A stretch of 64,000 nt of DNA from Kitasatospora sp. NBC_00315 (GTDB taxonomy: Bacteria > Actinomycetota > Actinomycetes > Streptomycetales > Streptomycetaceae): NCBI RefSeq assembly GCF_041435095.1, contig NZ_CP108025.1:558001-622000 (forward strand), in the 5' to 3' direction. Position 1 is the stretch's first letter. Every line of letters begins with the position of its first letter. The translations under genes were made by a program, and so were the position numbers. Shown in pieces: positions 31,590 through 39,920 of the stretch. Under the pieces are notes generated by a model. It had not been told where the DNA came from. It did no database searches and worked only from the letters and a program-made list of their open reading frames with translations.

Positions 31590-31994
31590 GTGGAGATCCT
31601 GCCGAAGCACCCGTCCGCCAAGGGACCGTCCGAGATGTTCACCGGGGACGTCTGGTACGACGTCGTCCACGCCGGGCAGGAGCCGTCGCGGCTGCGGGCG
31701 ACCGTGGTGCGCTTCGCGCCGTGCGCCCGGACGGCCTGGCACCGGCATGCCGTCGGACAGACCCTGCACGTCACCGAGGGTGTCGGCCTGATCCGGTCGC
31801 GTGGCGGCGAGATCCTGGTCATGCGCCCCGGTGACACCGTCCACACCCCGCCCGGGGAGTGGCACTGGCACGGCGCCGCACCCGACCGCTTCATGAGCCA
31901 CCTCGCCCTCTGGGAGGCCCCCGGGAACGGCGGCGCCGAGACCGAGTGGGGCGAGCACGTCGGCGACGAGGAGTACCACTACCCCGGCACCTGA
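31590..31994 (+). CDS. Cupin-domain protein
   Basis: A 134-residue single-domain cupin. Motif 1 reads TAWHRHAVGQTLHVTEGVG, with two His and a later Glu, and motif 2 reads PGDTVHTPPGEWHWHGA, giving a full set of metal ligands. It resembles the carboxymuconolactone-decarboxylase-associated and mandelonitrile-lyase-like cupins, whose roles vary. The GTG at 31590 has GAGGAGA about ten bases upstream. It stands alone. Confidence 0.85.
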   Translation: MEILPKHPSAKGPSEMFTGDVWYDVVHAGQEPSRLRATVVRFAPCARTAWHRHAVGQTLHVTEGVGLIRSRGGEILVMRPGDTVHTPPGEWHWHGAAPDRFMSHLALWEAPGNGGAETEWGEHVGDEEYHYPGT

Positions 31995-32159
31995 GCCGGC
32001 CCGGGCGGGCCCCGCTGCCGTGCCGGCCCCGCACCGCGCCGCCCTCACGGCGCACCGGCCCCGCGCCGAGCGCAACGGCGGGGCGGACGACGCGCCGTCG
32101 GAGCCACGGTGTGCGACCTTGGAAGAAGTCGGACGGACCCTTCCGGGAGAGGAGTGCCC

Positions 32160-32237
32160 ATGTCGTCCAAACGGCGCCGCAAGAAGAAGGCACGCCGCAA
32201 GCACCAGGCGAATCACGGCCGACGTCCCCAGTGCTGA
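32160..32237 (+). CDS. Ribosomal protein bL37
   Basis: A 25-residue, extremely basic peptide beginning MSSKRRRKKKARRK and containing the ANHGRRPQ motif. This matches the small actinobacterial large-subunit protein bL37 first seen in mycobacterial ribosome structures. A GGGAGAGGAG ribosome site precedes the ATG at 32160. It is too short for most gene callers. Typical sequences have ANHGKRP and end in Ser or Ala; here the end is Gln-Cys. It is monocistronic, with a GC-rich tandem repeat directly downstream. Confidence 0.87.
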   Translation: MSSKRRRKKKARRKHQANHGRRPQC

Positions 32238-32538
32238 GTGCCGACCAGTCGGGACACTCCGCACCGGACGATCACCGCGACCGGTGACACCGCGAACCCG
32301 GCGGACCGCAGCGCGCACACGCCGCGTCCGCCGGGTTCGTCGCGCCCGGACGACGCGGGCGCGAGGGCGGACGACGCGGGCGCGCGAGCCCTCGGTGCAC
32401 GGCGGCGGGGGGCGGACGACGCGGGCGCGCGAGCCTCGGTGCACGGCGGCGGGGGGCGGACGACGCGGGCGCGCGAGCCTCGGTGCACGGCGGCGGGGGG
32501 CGGACGACGGGCGCGCGAGCCCTCGGTGCACGGCGGCG
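32238..32538. repeat. 44-base GC-rich tandem repeat, four copies
   Basis: Within this gap, units beginning GGCGGACGACGCGGGCGCGC start at 32366, 32411, 32455 and 32499, a 44-45-base period. A shorter variant lies at about 32349. The last copy has a three-base deletion and runs into the stop region of the LysR gene. There are no unique spacers, so it is not a CRISPR array. No gene is seen in the gap. Confidence 0.85.
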
Positions 32539-33411
32539 TCAGCCCGCGGCCGGGCGGCCCGCCGTCGCGTACAGCTCCGCCGCGAGCGCGACGGCGGCCG
32601 CGGTGGCCGGGTGGGGGTCCTGCCGCGGCCAGATGACCTGCACCGGGACGGGCGCCGCGCCTCGCAGCGCCCGGAAGGTGATGCCCTCACGCCGGTACTG
32701 CGTCGCGGTGCTCTCCGGGGTGATGCCGACGGTGCGTCCGGACGCGATCGCGGCGAGCCAGTCGTCGATGTCCCTCGTGTACTCCACCGCGGGGCGGGCG
32801 CCACCGGGCCAGAGTTCGGGCGTGGTCGTCCCGGTCCGGCGGTCGATGACCACCGCGCGCCCGCGGATCTCGTCCAGCCCGATGCTGCGGCGCCTGGCCC
32901 AGGGGTCGTCCGCGGCGACGGCGACCGTACGCCGTTCCAGACCGACGACCGTCCCGGCGAAGCGGCGGACGTCGAAGGCACCGCGGACGACGGCCAGGTC
33001 GCAGACGCCCTCGGCCAGGCCCCCGGTCGAGGTGTTGGTACGGATCAACTGGAGTTCGACATCAGGGTGTTCACGTGCCCAACGACGCTGGAAGGCCGCG
33101 GTGTGACTGCCCAGCGCGGACCAGGCGTGGCCCATCCTGAGCCGGGTGTGCCCGGTGGCCGCCTCCCGGACCAGGTCGTCGACCTCGGCCAGCAGGTGGC
33201 GCGCGCGGGCCAGGACCTGCGTGCCGACCGTCGTCGGGGCGATGCTGCGGCTGGTGCGGTGCAGCACCCGAGCGCCCAGCACCGCCTCCAGCGCGGCCAG
33301 TGTGCGGGACACGGCGGCCTGTGAGACACCCAGTTCCAGGGCCGCGTCGGTGAAGCTGCCCGTGTCGACGATGGCGACCAGGCACCGCAGATGCCGTAGT
33401 TCCAGATCCAT
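32539..33411 (-). CDS. LysR-family transcriptional regulator
   Basis: A 290-residue LysR regulator. The N-terminal winged helix is LRHLRCLVAIVDTGSFTDAALELGVSQ onwards (positions 5-65), with the recognition region AAVSRTLAALE. The C-terminal effector-binding domain follows. The ATG at 33411 gives the family's usual start. It is divergent from an EamA exporter gene 69 bases away, the classic arrangement in which LysR controls the neighbouring transporter. The 3' end abuts the 44-base repeat. Confidence 0.93.
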   Translation of the reverse strand: MDLELRHLRCLVAIVDTGSFTDAALELGVSQAAVSRTLAALEAVLGARVLHRTSRSIAPTTVGTQVLARARHLLAEVDDLVREAATGHTRLRMGHAWSALGSHTAAFQRRWAREHPDVELQLIRTNTSTGGLAEGVCDLAVVRGAFDVRRFAGTVVGLERRTVAVAADDPWARRRSIGLDEIRGRAVVIDRRTGTTTPELWPGGARPAVEYTRDIDDWLAAIASGRTVGITPESTATQYRREGITFRALRGAAPVPVQVIWPRQDPHPATAAAVALAAELYATAGRPAAG

Positions 33412-33480
33412 ACGCCCAGCGTATCCATCGGCCCGGTCATGCATTGTACGTATGCACGGCGACAGGGCATGCTCCGTCGC

Positions 33481-34446
33481 ATGACGACCTCCACCTCCGC
33501 CCGGCAGGCCGACCCCGGACGCCCGGCCCCGGACGACCGGACGGCCGGCTCCGGGCGGCTGACGGGCACGGCGATGATGCTCGGCAGCGCCCTGTCCAAC
33601 CAACTGGGCGCGGCCACCGGCGCGCTGGCGTTCCCGTGGATCGGCCCGACGGGGGTGGTGGCGGTGCGCCAGTGGGTGGCCGCCGTCGTCCTGGTGGCGA
33701 TCGGACGTCCGAGGCTCCGCACGTTCAGCTGGCAGCAGTGGTGGCCGGTGCTCGCGCTGGCACTGGTCTTCGCCACCATGAACCTCTCCCTCTACACGGC
33801 GATCGACCGGGTGGGCCTCGGCCTCGCCGTCACGCTGGAGTTCCTCGGACCGCTGGCGGTCGCGCTGGCCGCCTCCCGTCGCCCGGCCGACCTGGCGAGC
33901 GCGCTGGTCGCCGGCGCCGCCGTCCTGGCCCTGCTGCGTCCGACCCCCACCACGGACTACCTCGGCCTCGGCCTGGGACTGACGGCCGCGGCCTGCTGGG
34001 CGGCGTACATCCTGCTCAACCGCCTGATCGGTGCCCGGCTGCCCGGGGCCCAGGGGTCGGGCGCGGCCGCCGGGCTGTCCGGGCTGCTCTACGTGCCGGT
34101 CGGGATCGTGGTGTTCCTGCACCACCCGCCGTCCCTGCGGGCAGTGGCGTACGCGGCGGCGGCCGGACTGCTGTCGTCGGCGGTGCCGTTCCTGGTCGAC
34201 ATGCTCGCGCTGCGCAGGGTGCCCACGCAGTTCTTCGGCGTGTTCATGAGTGTCCACCCCGTGGCGGCCGCACTGGTGGGCCTGATCGTCCTCGGCCAGC
34301 ATCTGCCGACCACCGACTGGCTCGCCATCGCCGCCATCGTCACCGCCAACACCGCCGGCGCTCTCAGGGCCGCTCCCCGTCCGGCCGACCAGGCGACCGG
34401 ACGCGACCCCGAACCGGTGTCCGAGCCCGCATCGGCGGACATCTGA
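33481..34446 (+). CDS. EamA-family (DMT) exporter
   Basis: A 321-residue membrane protein with ten predicted hydrophobic helices in two EamA repeats, similar to RhtA-type threonine/homoserine or drug exporters. Conserved stretches are GLAVTLEFLGPLAVAL in repeat 1 and AVPFLVDMLALRRVPTQFFGVF in repeat 2. A charged tail of about 25 residues follows the last helix. It probably exports an amino acid or small metabolite under control of the divergent LysR protein. Confidence 0.92.
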   Translation: MTTSTSARQADPGRPAPDDRTAGSGRLTGTAMMLGSALSNQLGAATGALAFPWIGPTGVVAVRQWVAAVVLVAIGRPRLRTFSWQQWWPVLALALVFATMNLSLYTAIDRVGLGLAVTLEFLGPLAVALAASRRPADLASALVAGAAVLALLRPTPTTDYLGLGLGLTAAACWAAYILLNRLIGARLPGAQGSGAAAGLSGLLYVPVGIVVFLHHPPSLRAVAYAAAAGLLSSAVPFLVDMLALRRVPTQFFGVFMSVHPVAAALVGLIVLGQHLPTTDWLAIAAIVTANTAGALRAAPRPADQATGRDPEPVSEPASADI

Positions 34447-34547
34447 CGGGCCGGCCCGTCCACCGCCCCGTCCGGGAATCCGCCCGCTCTCCGGTCGGCG
34501 CGTCCTGGCGGGCGCACCGGGCGCGCCGTGAGCCGCGATGCGGTGGC

Positions 34548-35288
34548 TCAGCGTCGACCACGCGCCCCCCGGGCCGTGAGCGCGTCGGAGGTCCGCCGGT
34601 CGGCGGGCAGGAACGCCTCCAGCTTCAGCTCGGAGAGGGTGACGTCGACGGCCGTGGCGAAGGTCGTCACCGTCGTCATCAGGTGCAGCTCGCCGAGGCT
34701 GCTGTCCAGGCGGAGGGGGACGGCGAAGCCCAGGTGGTCGGTGCCCGCCTCGCCGGTGACGTACGGCGCGAGCTCGGCGCGCAGTTCGGGGCCGACCCGC
34801 GCCAGGACGTGCCGGGCCCACTGGTCGAAGTTGCGGATGCGTCCGGCGATACCGTCCGGATGCAGTGCCAGTCGGTAGATGTTGGTTCCCGGGCCGACCA
34901 GCTCGGGCGCAGCTCCCTCGGTGACCACGTCCATCGCCTCGTTGGCGGCGATCAGGTCCCCGCGGCGGTCCACCACCAGGGCCGGATAGGGCAGATGCCC
35001 TTCGAGGATGTGCTCGATCGCCTCCCGGACCGGGGCCAGTGACGCTGCGTCCAGTCCGCTCTCCGGGTAGACGGGTACGTATCCAGCCGCCGCCAGCAGC
35101 AGGTTGCGGTCCCGCAGCGGCAGCCCCATGGACTCGGCGAGCCGCACGACCATGCCCCTTCCGGGCGCGGAACGTCCCGACTCCAGGAAACTCAGATACC
35201 GCTGCGTGGTGCCGGCCCGGGTCGCCAGCTCCAGCTGGCTCATCCGGCTGTGCCCTCGCCAGTGCCGAAGCGTGCTGGGGAACTCCAT
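34548..35288 (-). CDS. XRE-family regulator with MmyB-like domain
   Basis: A 246-residue regulator. Residues about 5-65 form a helix-turn-helix of the XRE type (RMSQLELATRAGTTQRYLSFLE). The rest matches the MmyB-like ligand-binding domain (PALVVDRRGDLIAANEAMD, NIYRLALHPDGIAGRIRNF). Such regulators in actinomycetes often control an adjacent short-chain dehydrogenase; none is adjacent here. Two starts are possible, ATG at 35288 or at 35300, and neither has an ideal ribosome site. Confidence 0.88.
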   Translation of the reverse strand: MEFPSTLRHWRGHSRMSQLELATRAGTTQRYLSFLESGRSAPGRGMVVRLAESMGLPLRDRNLLLAAAGYVPVYPESGLDAASLAPVREAIEHILEGHLPYPALVVDRRGDLIAANEAMDVVTEGAAPELVGPGTNIYRLALHPDGIAGRIRNFDQWARHVLARVGPELRAELAPYVTGEAGTDHLGFAVPLRLDSSLGELHLMTTVTTFATAVDVTLSELKLEAFLPADRRTSDALTARGARGRR

Positions 35289-35677
35289 GATCCTCATCAT
35301 CGCGAACAGCCGCGCTGCGCACCATTCCCTGCCGGGAATCGAAGGGTCGAAGGGGCGCACGCCCACTCCCGAGCGACGTGCCCTCGGCAACGGCGAAACC
35401 TCACGCCCGTCGGAGCGAGGACCCGCCGACGCCACCACGGTCCACGACCGCTGCGGAATCGGCCGTGTGCCGGGGGCCCTGTGCCGGAGGCCGTGCGCAC
35501 GGAGGCCCTCCATCGGAGGCCGTGTGCCGGGGGCCTGCGCCGGAGGTCGTGCGCCGGTAAACGCGCCCGGCGTCACCCGCCTACCGGACCGGCCGCCCCG
35601 GCCGGGCGGAGAATGGACCGGCCGGCCGTCGCTCCGCAGGCCACCGTCCCTCTCCCCGGCCGGCCTCGGAGGAAGCC
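35289..35677. other. Intergenic region with degenerate repeats
   Basis: A 389-base gap between divergent genes. The part at 35465-35560 repeats variants of GTGCCGGAGGCCGTG about six times. No gene or clear promoter was recognised; a GGAGG ribosome site for the next gene is at 35668-35672. Confidence 0.5.
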
Positions 35678-36475
35678 TTGCGCATCACCGACGCCCGCAC
35701 CGGCCGCAGCACCGAGCTCCGCCCCCGCCGGGCCGGACTGCTGCGGGTCCGCACCGTGGTCGGCCGGCCCGGCCACCCGTTCGACCTCTCCGACCTGCGG
35801 GCCCTCCTGGTCACCGACCTGCTGCTTCGCACGGTCGAAATCCGCCACCTCCAGGTCACCACCTCCCTCGGCCACCCGGCCGCCGCGCCGCACGAGGTCA
35901 AGCTGCTCCAGCGGGACGCGGGCCTCCTGGGCATCCACCCGCCGGCCGACGACGGCGACGGCCCCGCCGACCTGGAGGTGCGGGCCCACGGAGCGCGGGT
36001 GGCCGAGCCGGCGCCCTCCTCGGACGCGGCCGGGCAGCCGCCCCGCATCGAGGTCGGACAGGTGACGGCGCCCTTCCTGCCGGCCGAGGACGGACTGCCG
36101 AGCCCCCTGGCCGCCCTCTCCCCGGCCGGGCCCGAACCCCTCGCCGCTCGACTCGCCCTGTTCGCCGCGCCCCACCACGCGCCCGTCGAACTCACCGTCG
36201 GAGCACTCGGCGAGGCCCAGGCCACCCTGCACCGGTGGCGCCGGGTGGTCGCCGAATCGGCCCGGACCACGTCCGAACCGCTGTTCGCCGACACCGTCCA
36301 GCGCGCTTTCGACGGCTTCGCGGACGACCTGGACCCGGCTCCGGCCCTGCGGCTGCTGGACGGGCTGAGCACCCGCGCCGAACTCCCGACCGGCGCCCTG
36401 TTCGAGACCTTCGTCCGACTGGACCAGGTCCTCGCCCTGGAGCTGAGTCGCGAGGTCGGCTGGTCACCCCGGTAG
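35678..36475 (+). CDS. Degenerate cysteinyl-tRNA-synthetase-like protein
   Basis: A 265-residue protein that follows the start of class I CysRS: ITDARTGRSTELRPRRAG matches the usual LYDTxTG block. The stretch HPFDLSDLRALLVTDLLLRTVEIRHLQVTT matches the CysRS segment that normally reads PHIGHARSxLxFDVLRR. The HIGH ATP-binding signature is therefore replaced (FDLS), no zinc-binding Cys set is visible, and no KMSKS loop occurs. The protein is far shorter than CysRS or MshC. It should not catalyse adenylation. The TTG start at 35678 has GGAGG five bases upstream. It ends in a hairpin terminator. Function unknown. Confidence 0.65.
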   Translation: MRITDARTGRSTELRPRRAGLLRVRTVVGRPGHPFDLSDLRALLVTDLLLRTVEIRHLQVTTSLGHPAAAPHEVKLLQRDAGLLGIHPPADDGDGPADLEVRAHGARVAEPAPSSDAAGQPPRIEVGQVTAPFLPAEDGLPSPLAALSPAGPEPLAARLALFAAPHHAPVELTVGALGEAQATLHRWRRVVAESARTTSEPLFADTVQRAFDGFADDLDPAPALRLLDGLSTRAELPTGALFETFVRLDQVLALELSREVGWSPR

Positions 36476-36499
36476 CGGTACGGAGCGCGGCCCGGCCGG

Positions 36500-36532
36500 C
36501 CCGGAGACCGTCCGGCCGTCCCGGTCTCCGGG
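36500..36532. terminator. Terminator after the CysRS-like gene
   Basis: Arms CCCGGAGACCG (36500-36510) and CGGTCTCCGGG (36522-36532) form a perfect 11-base stem with an 11-base loop, 25 bases after the stop codon. Confidence 0.75.
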
Positions 36533-36562
36533 GAGCCGTCGGAGTGACAGCACGCCACGTCC

Positions 36563-36603
36563 TGACGGAATGCCGTCAATCATGCACATAGCGTGACGGC
36601 ATG
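36563..36603. promoter_or_regulatory. Candidate operator of the metalloprotease gene
   Basis: TGACGGAATGCCGTCA (36563-36578) is a 6-4-6 inverted repeat. A related TGACGGCATG (36594-36603) overlaps the start codon of the metalloprotease gene. A repressor bound here would block translation initiation or the promoter. The region lacks a normal Shine-Dalgarno sequence, so the transcript may be leaderless or nearly so. Confidence 0.4.
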
Positions 36604-38511
36604 AATGTACACCGTTCGCTCGGCGCCGCAGGCGGGCCGGGAATCTCCGAGGTGCCACGGCGCGGCCGGTTCGCGGCGCTCCTCGTGGTGGCGCTGGCCC
36701 TGCTGACGTTCATCGCGGTCATCACACCCGCGGCGGCGGCACGCCGGGCGGGCGGATCCGTGATCGTCCAGTTCGTCAACAACAGCGACCGCGACGTGAC
36801 GGCCGCCGGTGCGAACCAGCCCGAGGGCTGCGTGATCCCCTTCGTGCCGTCCGTCATCCCGGCGGGCGCCACCGCGAGCTGGACCGTGGCACCCTGCGGC
36901 TCCGCCTACGGCGCCAAGGCGACGGTCAGCCTCTTCGTCCAGGGCGAGGGCAACTCGACCCTCCAACTGGGCTGGGACGTCCCGTTCACCGGCCCCAACG
37001 TCTACACGGCGTCGGCCCCCACCGGCTATGTGATCAGCCACATCGGCGGTGCGGAGCCCAACTCCACGGTCCGGTTCGCCTTCGACTGCAACTCCACGAC
37101 CTGTGACGGCATCCCCGACGCGTGGAAGACCGACGGCGTCACCCTGGACCCGGGTGACGGGAGCCCCGCGAAGTTCATCGACCTGAAGAAGATGGGCGCC
37201 GACGTCAACCGGCCCGACGTCTTCATCCAACTGGACTGGATGGCCAACACCGCCCACAGCCACGCCATCGCGCCCGCGGCGATCAAGCAGGTCGTGGACG
37301 CGTTCAAGAACTCGCCCTACAGCAAGCGCCAGACGGGTACCGGCATCAACCTGCACATCGACGCCGGGCCCGACAGCATCATGGACTTCTCGACGAACAC
37401 CACCTGGGGCACCCTGAGCCGGGCGAAGGCGCTCACCGAGACGACCAACCTGGGCACCAAGGTCGACGGCCTGTACCAGTGGAACGCCTTCACCACGCTG
37501 AAGAACGCCACCGGGGGCTTCCGCAGCACCGCGCGGACGCCGATCTTCCACTACGCGATCTCGGCTCACAACCTGGAGGCGGGATCCGGCTCCAGCGGGA
37601 TCTCGGCCGGCACTCCCGGCAGCGACTTCATCGTCAGCATGGGCAGCTTCACCAACCAGGTCGGCACGGTGAGCGAGCAGGCCGGCACGCTGATGCACGA
37701 GTTGGGCCACAACCTCGGCCTGCGCCACAGCGGCAACTCCGACCTGCCCAACCACGAGCCGCAGTACTTCAGCGTGATGAACTACAGCTACCAGTTCGGC
37801 CTGGCCACCGGGACCACCACCGGACTGGTCGACTACTCCCGCCAGAACCTCTCGCTGAACGAGACCACCCTGTTCGAAAACGCGTACCCGCCGACCACAC
37901 CGCTCTACGACGTCAGCCACTACTGCCCCGGTGTCGACGGGACGGTCGGCAAGTTCGTGACGGTCCCGTCGAGCAAGGGCGCGGTCGACTGGGACTGCAA
38001 CGGCAAGATCGCCACGACCTCGGTCAGCGTCGACGTCAACGGCGACACCCAGAAGACTTCGCTGGCCGGGCACGACGACTGGAGCGAGCTCCAGCTGCGC
38101 GGCGGCTCGGTCGGCCACCAGGGCGCGAACTCCGGTGTCTCGGCGCCGACCCTGGACAACGAGGCCGGCCCGGAGGACGAGGCCATGGACCTCCCGGTGG
38201 ACACCACTCCCCCGGTGACCACGGCCGGCACCCGCCCGCACCTCCACAGGGACGGCGGCGACGACCAGGACGAGGTCGTCGTCACCCTCAGCGCGACGGA
38301 CGACATCTCCGGCGTGGCGCTCACCGAGTACAACCTCGACGGCACCGGCTGGACGACGTACACCGGCCCGATCACGGTCCGCGGTCAGGGCCGCCACGAG
38401 CTGCTCTACCGCTCGGTCGACCGCGCGCAGAACCAGGAGGCGGACCAGCGCCTGGTCCTGCCGATCGACTGCGCCCCCGAGTGGCAGCACCAGCCGGCCA
38501 CCGGGAGCTGA
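36601..38511 (+). CDS. Secreted zinc metalloprotease (metzincin-like)
   Basis: A 636-residue exported protein with one hydrophobic segment (about 24-48). The zinc site reads HELGHNLGLRH at residues 366-376, giving three His ligands and the catalytic Glu367. A Met-turn follows in SVMNYSYQ near residue 393. Before the catalytic domain there is a beta-rich region (about 50-160) with a GIPDAWKTDGV stretch. The C-terminal part (about 540-625) resembles Ig-like or OmpL47-type repeats (DDISGVALTEYNLDG). It probably degrades extracellular protein. It is monocistronic. Confidence 0.88.
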   Translation: MNVHRSLGAAGGPGISEVPRRGRFAALLVVALALLTFIAVITPAAAARRAGGSVIVQFVNNSDRDVTAAGANQPEGCVIPFVPSVIPAGATASWTVAPCGSAYGAKATVSLFVQGEGNSTLQLGWDVPFTGPNVYTASAPTGYVISHIGGAEPNSTVRFAFDCNSTTCDGIPDAWKTDGVTLDPGDGSPAKFIDLKKMGADVNRPDVFIQLDWMANTAHSHAIAPAAIKQVVDAFKNSPYSKRQTGTGINLHIDAGPDSIMDFSTNTTWGTLSRAKALTETTNLGTKVDGLYQWNAFTTLKNATGGFRSTARTPIFHYAISAHNLEAGSGSSGISAGTPGSDFIVSMGSFTNQVGTVSEQAGTLMHELGHNLGLRHSGNSDLPNHEPQYFSVMNYSYQFGLATGTTTGLVDYSRQNLSLNETTLFENAYPPTTPLYDVSHYCPGVDGTVGKFVTVPSSKGAVDWDCNGKIATTSVSVDVNGDTQKTSLAGHDDWSELQLRGGSVGHQGANSGVSAPTLDNEAGPEDEAMDLPVDTTPPVTTAGTRPHLHRDGGDDQDEVVVTLSATDDISGVALTEYNLDGTGWTTYTGPITVRGQGRHELLYRSVDRAQNQEADQRLVLPIDCAPEWQHQPATGS

Positions 38512-38534
38512 CCCCCCACCACCCCGTCCACCCG

Positions 38535-38561
38535 CCCCCGGGCCGACCGCCGACCCGGGGG
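38535..38561. terminator. Terminator after the metalloprotease gene
   Basis: CCCCCGGG (38535-38542) pairs with CCCGGGGG (38554-38561) across an 11-base loop. It also faces the end of the converging zinc-ribbon gene. Confidence 0.6.
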
Positions 38562-38578
38562 CCCGCTCGTCGCGGGCG

Positions 38579-38800
38579 CTACACCGGCTGCAGTGCGAAC
38601 AACTCCAGATGCCCGCACGCGGTGCAGCGGTACGCCTCGATCCTCCAGCGCTGCCTGCCCAGGCGCCTGGCCCCGCCGAACAGGCCCAACTCCAGGGCGC
38701 CGGCTATCCATCGCGCGTAACCGCGGGCCCCTTCACCCGCGTCCTCGATGAACCCCGGCTCCAAACTCTCGGACTCGCAGTGGGTACACCTCAACGTCAC
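38579..38800 (-). CDS. Small zinc-ribbon protein
   Basis: A 73-residue protein with two CxxC pairs: CTHC near the N-terminus and CTAC near residue 61, spaced as in a zinc ribbon. Between them lies a conserved stretch (FIEDAGEGARGYARWIAGALE). Homologous small proteins of unknown function are widespread in Streptomyces. A nucleic-acid or protein-binding role is possible. Confidence 0.75.
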   Translation of the reverse strand: MTLRCTHCESESLEPGFIEDAGEGARGYARWIAGALELGLFGGARRLGRQRWRIEAYRCTACGHLELFALQPV

Positions 38801-38860
38801 CCGGGCAGCCTAGTGTTCCGCCGGTGACGCCGTCCACGGCGCCGTCCGGATCCCTCCGGC

Positions 38861-38959
38861 GTCGGACGTCCCACCGGGGCGAGCCGGTCCCGCGTCGGAC
38901 GTACCACCGGGACGAGCCGGTCCCGCGTCGGACGTACCACCGGGACGAGCCGGTCCCGC
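38861..38959. repeat. 33-base tandem repeat, three copies
   Basis: Units starting GTCGGACGTACCACCGGGAC occupy 38861-38893, 38894-38926 and 38927-38959. Copies 2 and 3 are identical and copy 1 differs at two positions. The unit length is a multiple of three, but no gene is supported here. It lies between the zinc-ribbon gene and the end of the TetR gene. Confidence 0.85.
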
Positions 38960-39012
38960 GTCGAATCCCCGGGCGGAGCGGAGTCGCGTGGCAGGGCCGC
39001 CCCGGCGGACGC

Positions 39013-39735
39013 TCACCGCCGATCGGCGGCCCCGCCGGACGGGGGGAAGCCGGCGAGCCCGGAGTCCAGCAGGCGGGCCGCGCGGCGGACGTCGGCGGTC
39101 ACCGCCTCCTGGAGCTGCCCGGGCGTGCGCGAGCCGTCCAGGTAGGTCCCCAGGGCACGGAACTGGATCGGCCAGAGCCCGAGCAGGGCCGTGGCGGCGA
39201 TCTGCGGTTCGGGGTCCGCCGGACCCAACTCCGCACGCCGGGACAGAACTTCGGCGGCCACCGCGATCAGCCGCTCCGTCATCTCGCGCTGGTGGGCGCG
39301 CAGCGACGGCGTGGACCGGAGCAGCGCGCCGAACCGCCGGAACATGGCGGCGGCCCGGATCTGGTCCTCCTGTGCCCGGAGCCAGGCCACGACCGCCTCC
39401 AGTTCGCCGGCCAGGATCCCCAGCACGGCCTCCACCGGCGTGGCGCCCGGCGCGGCCAGGCCGCTCCGCAGCGCGGCCGTCACCGACTCCGGGAGATCCA
39501 GGAGCAGTGACTCCTTGGTGGGGAAGTAGTTGAACACCGTCTTCTCGGAGACCCCGCAGGTCGCGGCGATCTCGGCGACGGTGACGGCGTCGAAGCCGCG
39601 ATCCAGGAACATCTCCGTCGCGGTGTCGGTCAGTTGCTGCCGCGTGGCGCGCTTCTTGCGCTCGCGCAGCCCTTCGGCCTCGGGGGCCTCGCCTCCGGAG
39701 GCGCGCAGCGCGGACCAGTCCACCGTTCGACTCAT
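39013..39735 (-). CDS. TetR-family transcriptional regulator
   Basis: A 240-residue TetR repressor. The N-terminal helix-turn-helix (about residues 30-75) includes TATEMFLDRGFDAVTVAEIAA and SEKTVFNYFPTKESLLL. The C-terminal ligand-binding region has no assignable ligand. A perfect 7-3-7 palindrome lies about 30 bases upstream, between this gene and the divergent DUF1772 gene. It probably represses itself and that gene. Confidence 0.93.
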   Translation of the reverse strand: MSRTVDWSALRASGGEAPEAEGLRERKKRATRQQLTDTATEMFLDRGFDAVTVAEIAATCGVSEKTVFNYFPTKESLLLDLPESVTAALRSGLAAPGATPVEAVLGILAGELEAVVAWLRAQEDQIRAAAMFRRFGALLRSTPSLRAHQREMTERLIAVAAEVLSRRAELGPADPEPQIAATALLGLWPIQFRALGTYLDGSRTPGQLQEAVTADVRRAARLLDSGLAGFPPSGGAADRR

Positions 39736-39763
39736 CCCCCGATGATAGTCCTGCCCCCGAATA

Positions 39764-39780
39764 TTTACTGCTACAGTAAA
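39764..39780. promoter_or_regulatory. TetR-type operator
   Basis: TTTACTGCTACAGTAAA is a perfect inverted repeat with a three-base centre. It lies 29 bases upstream of the TetR start, in an AT-rich patch (39758-39800) between divergent genes, where both promoters are expected. Confidence 0.75.
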
Positions 39781-39920
39781 GTTTCCGTCAGAGCATTTTT
39801 AGCATCCTGCTCCGCGCCGCGACCACCGGCCGCCGACCACCGCCGGGGCCACCCCACCGGCACCGGGCGAAGGAGCGACCGACCGACCCCGACCCCGGCC
39901 CCGGCCCCGAAAGGCATCCC

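Noticed and set aside
32238..32538. CRISPR array
   Set aside because: Units are head to tail without unique spacers and no cas genes occur in the window; the other tandem repeats fail for the same reason.
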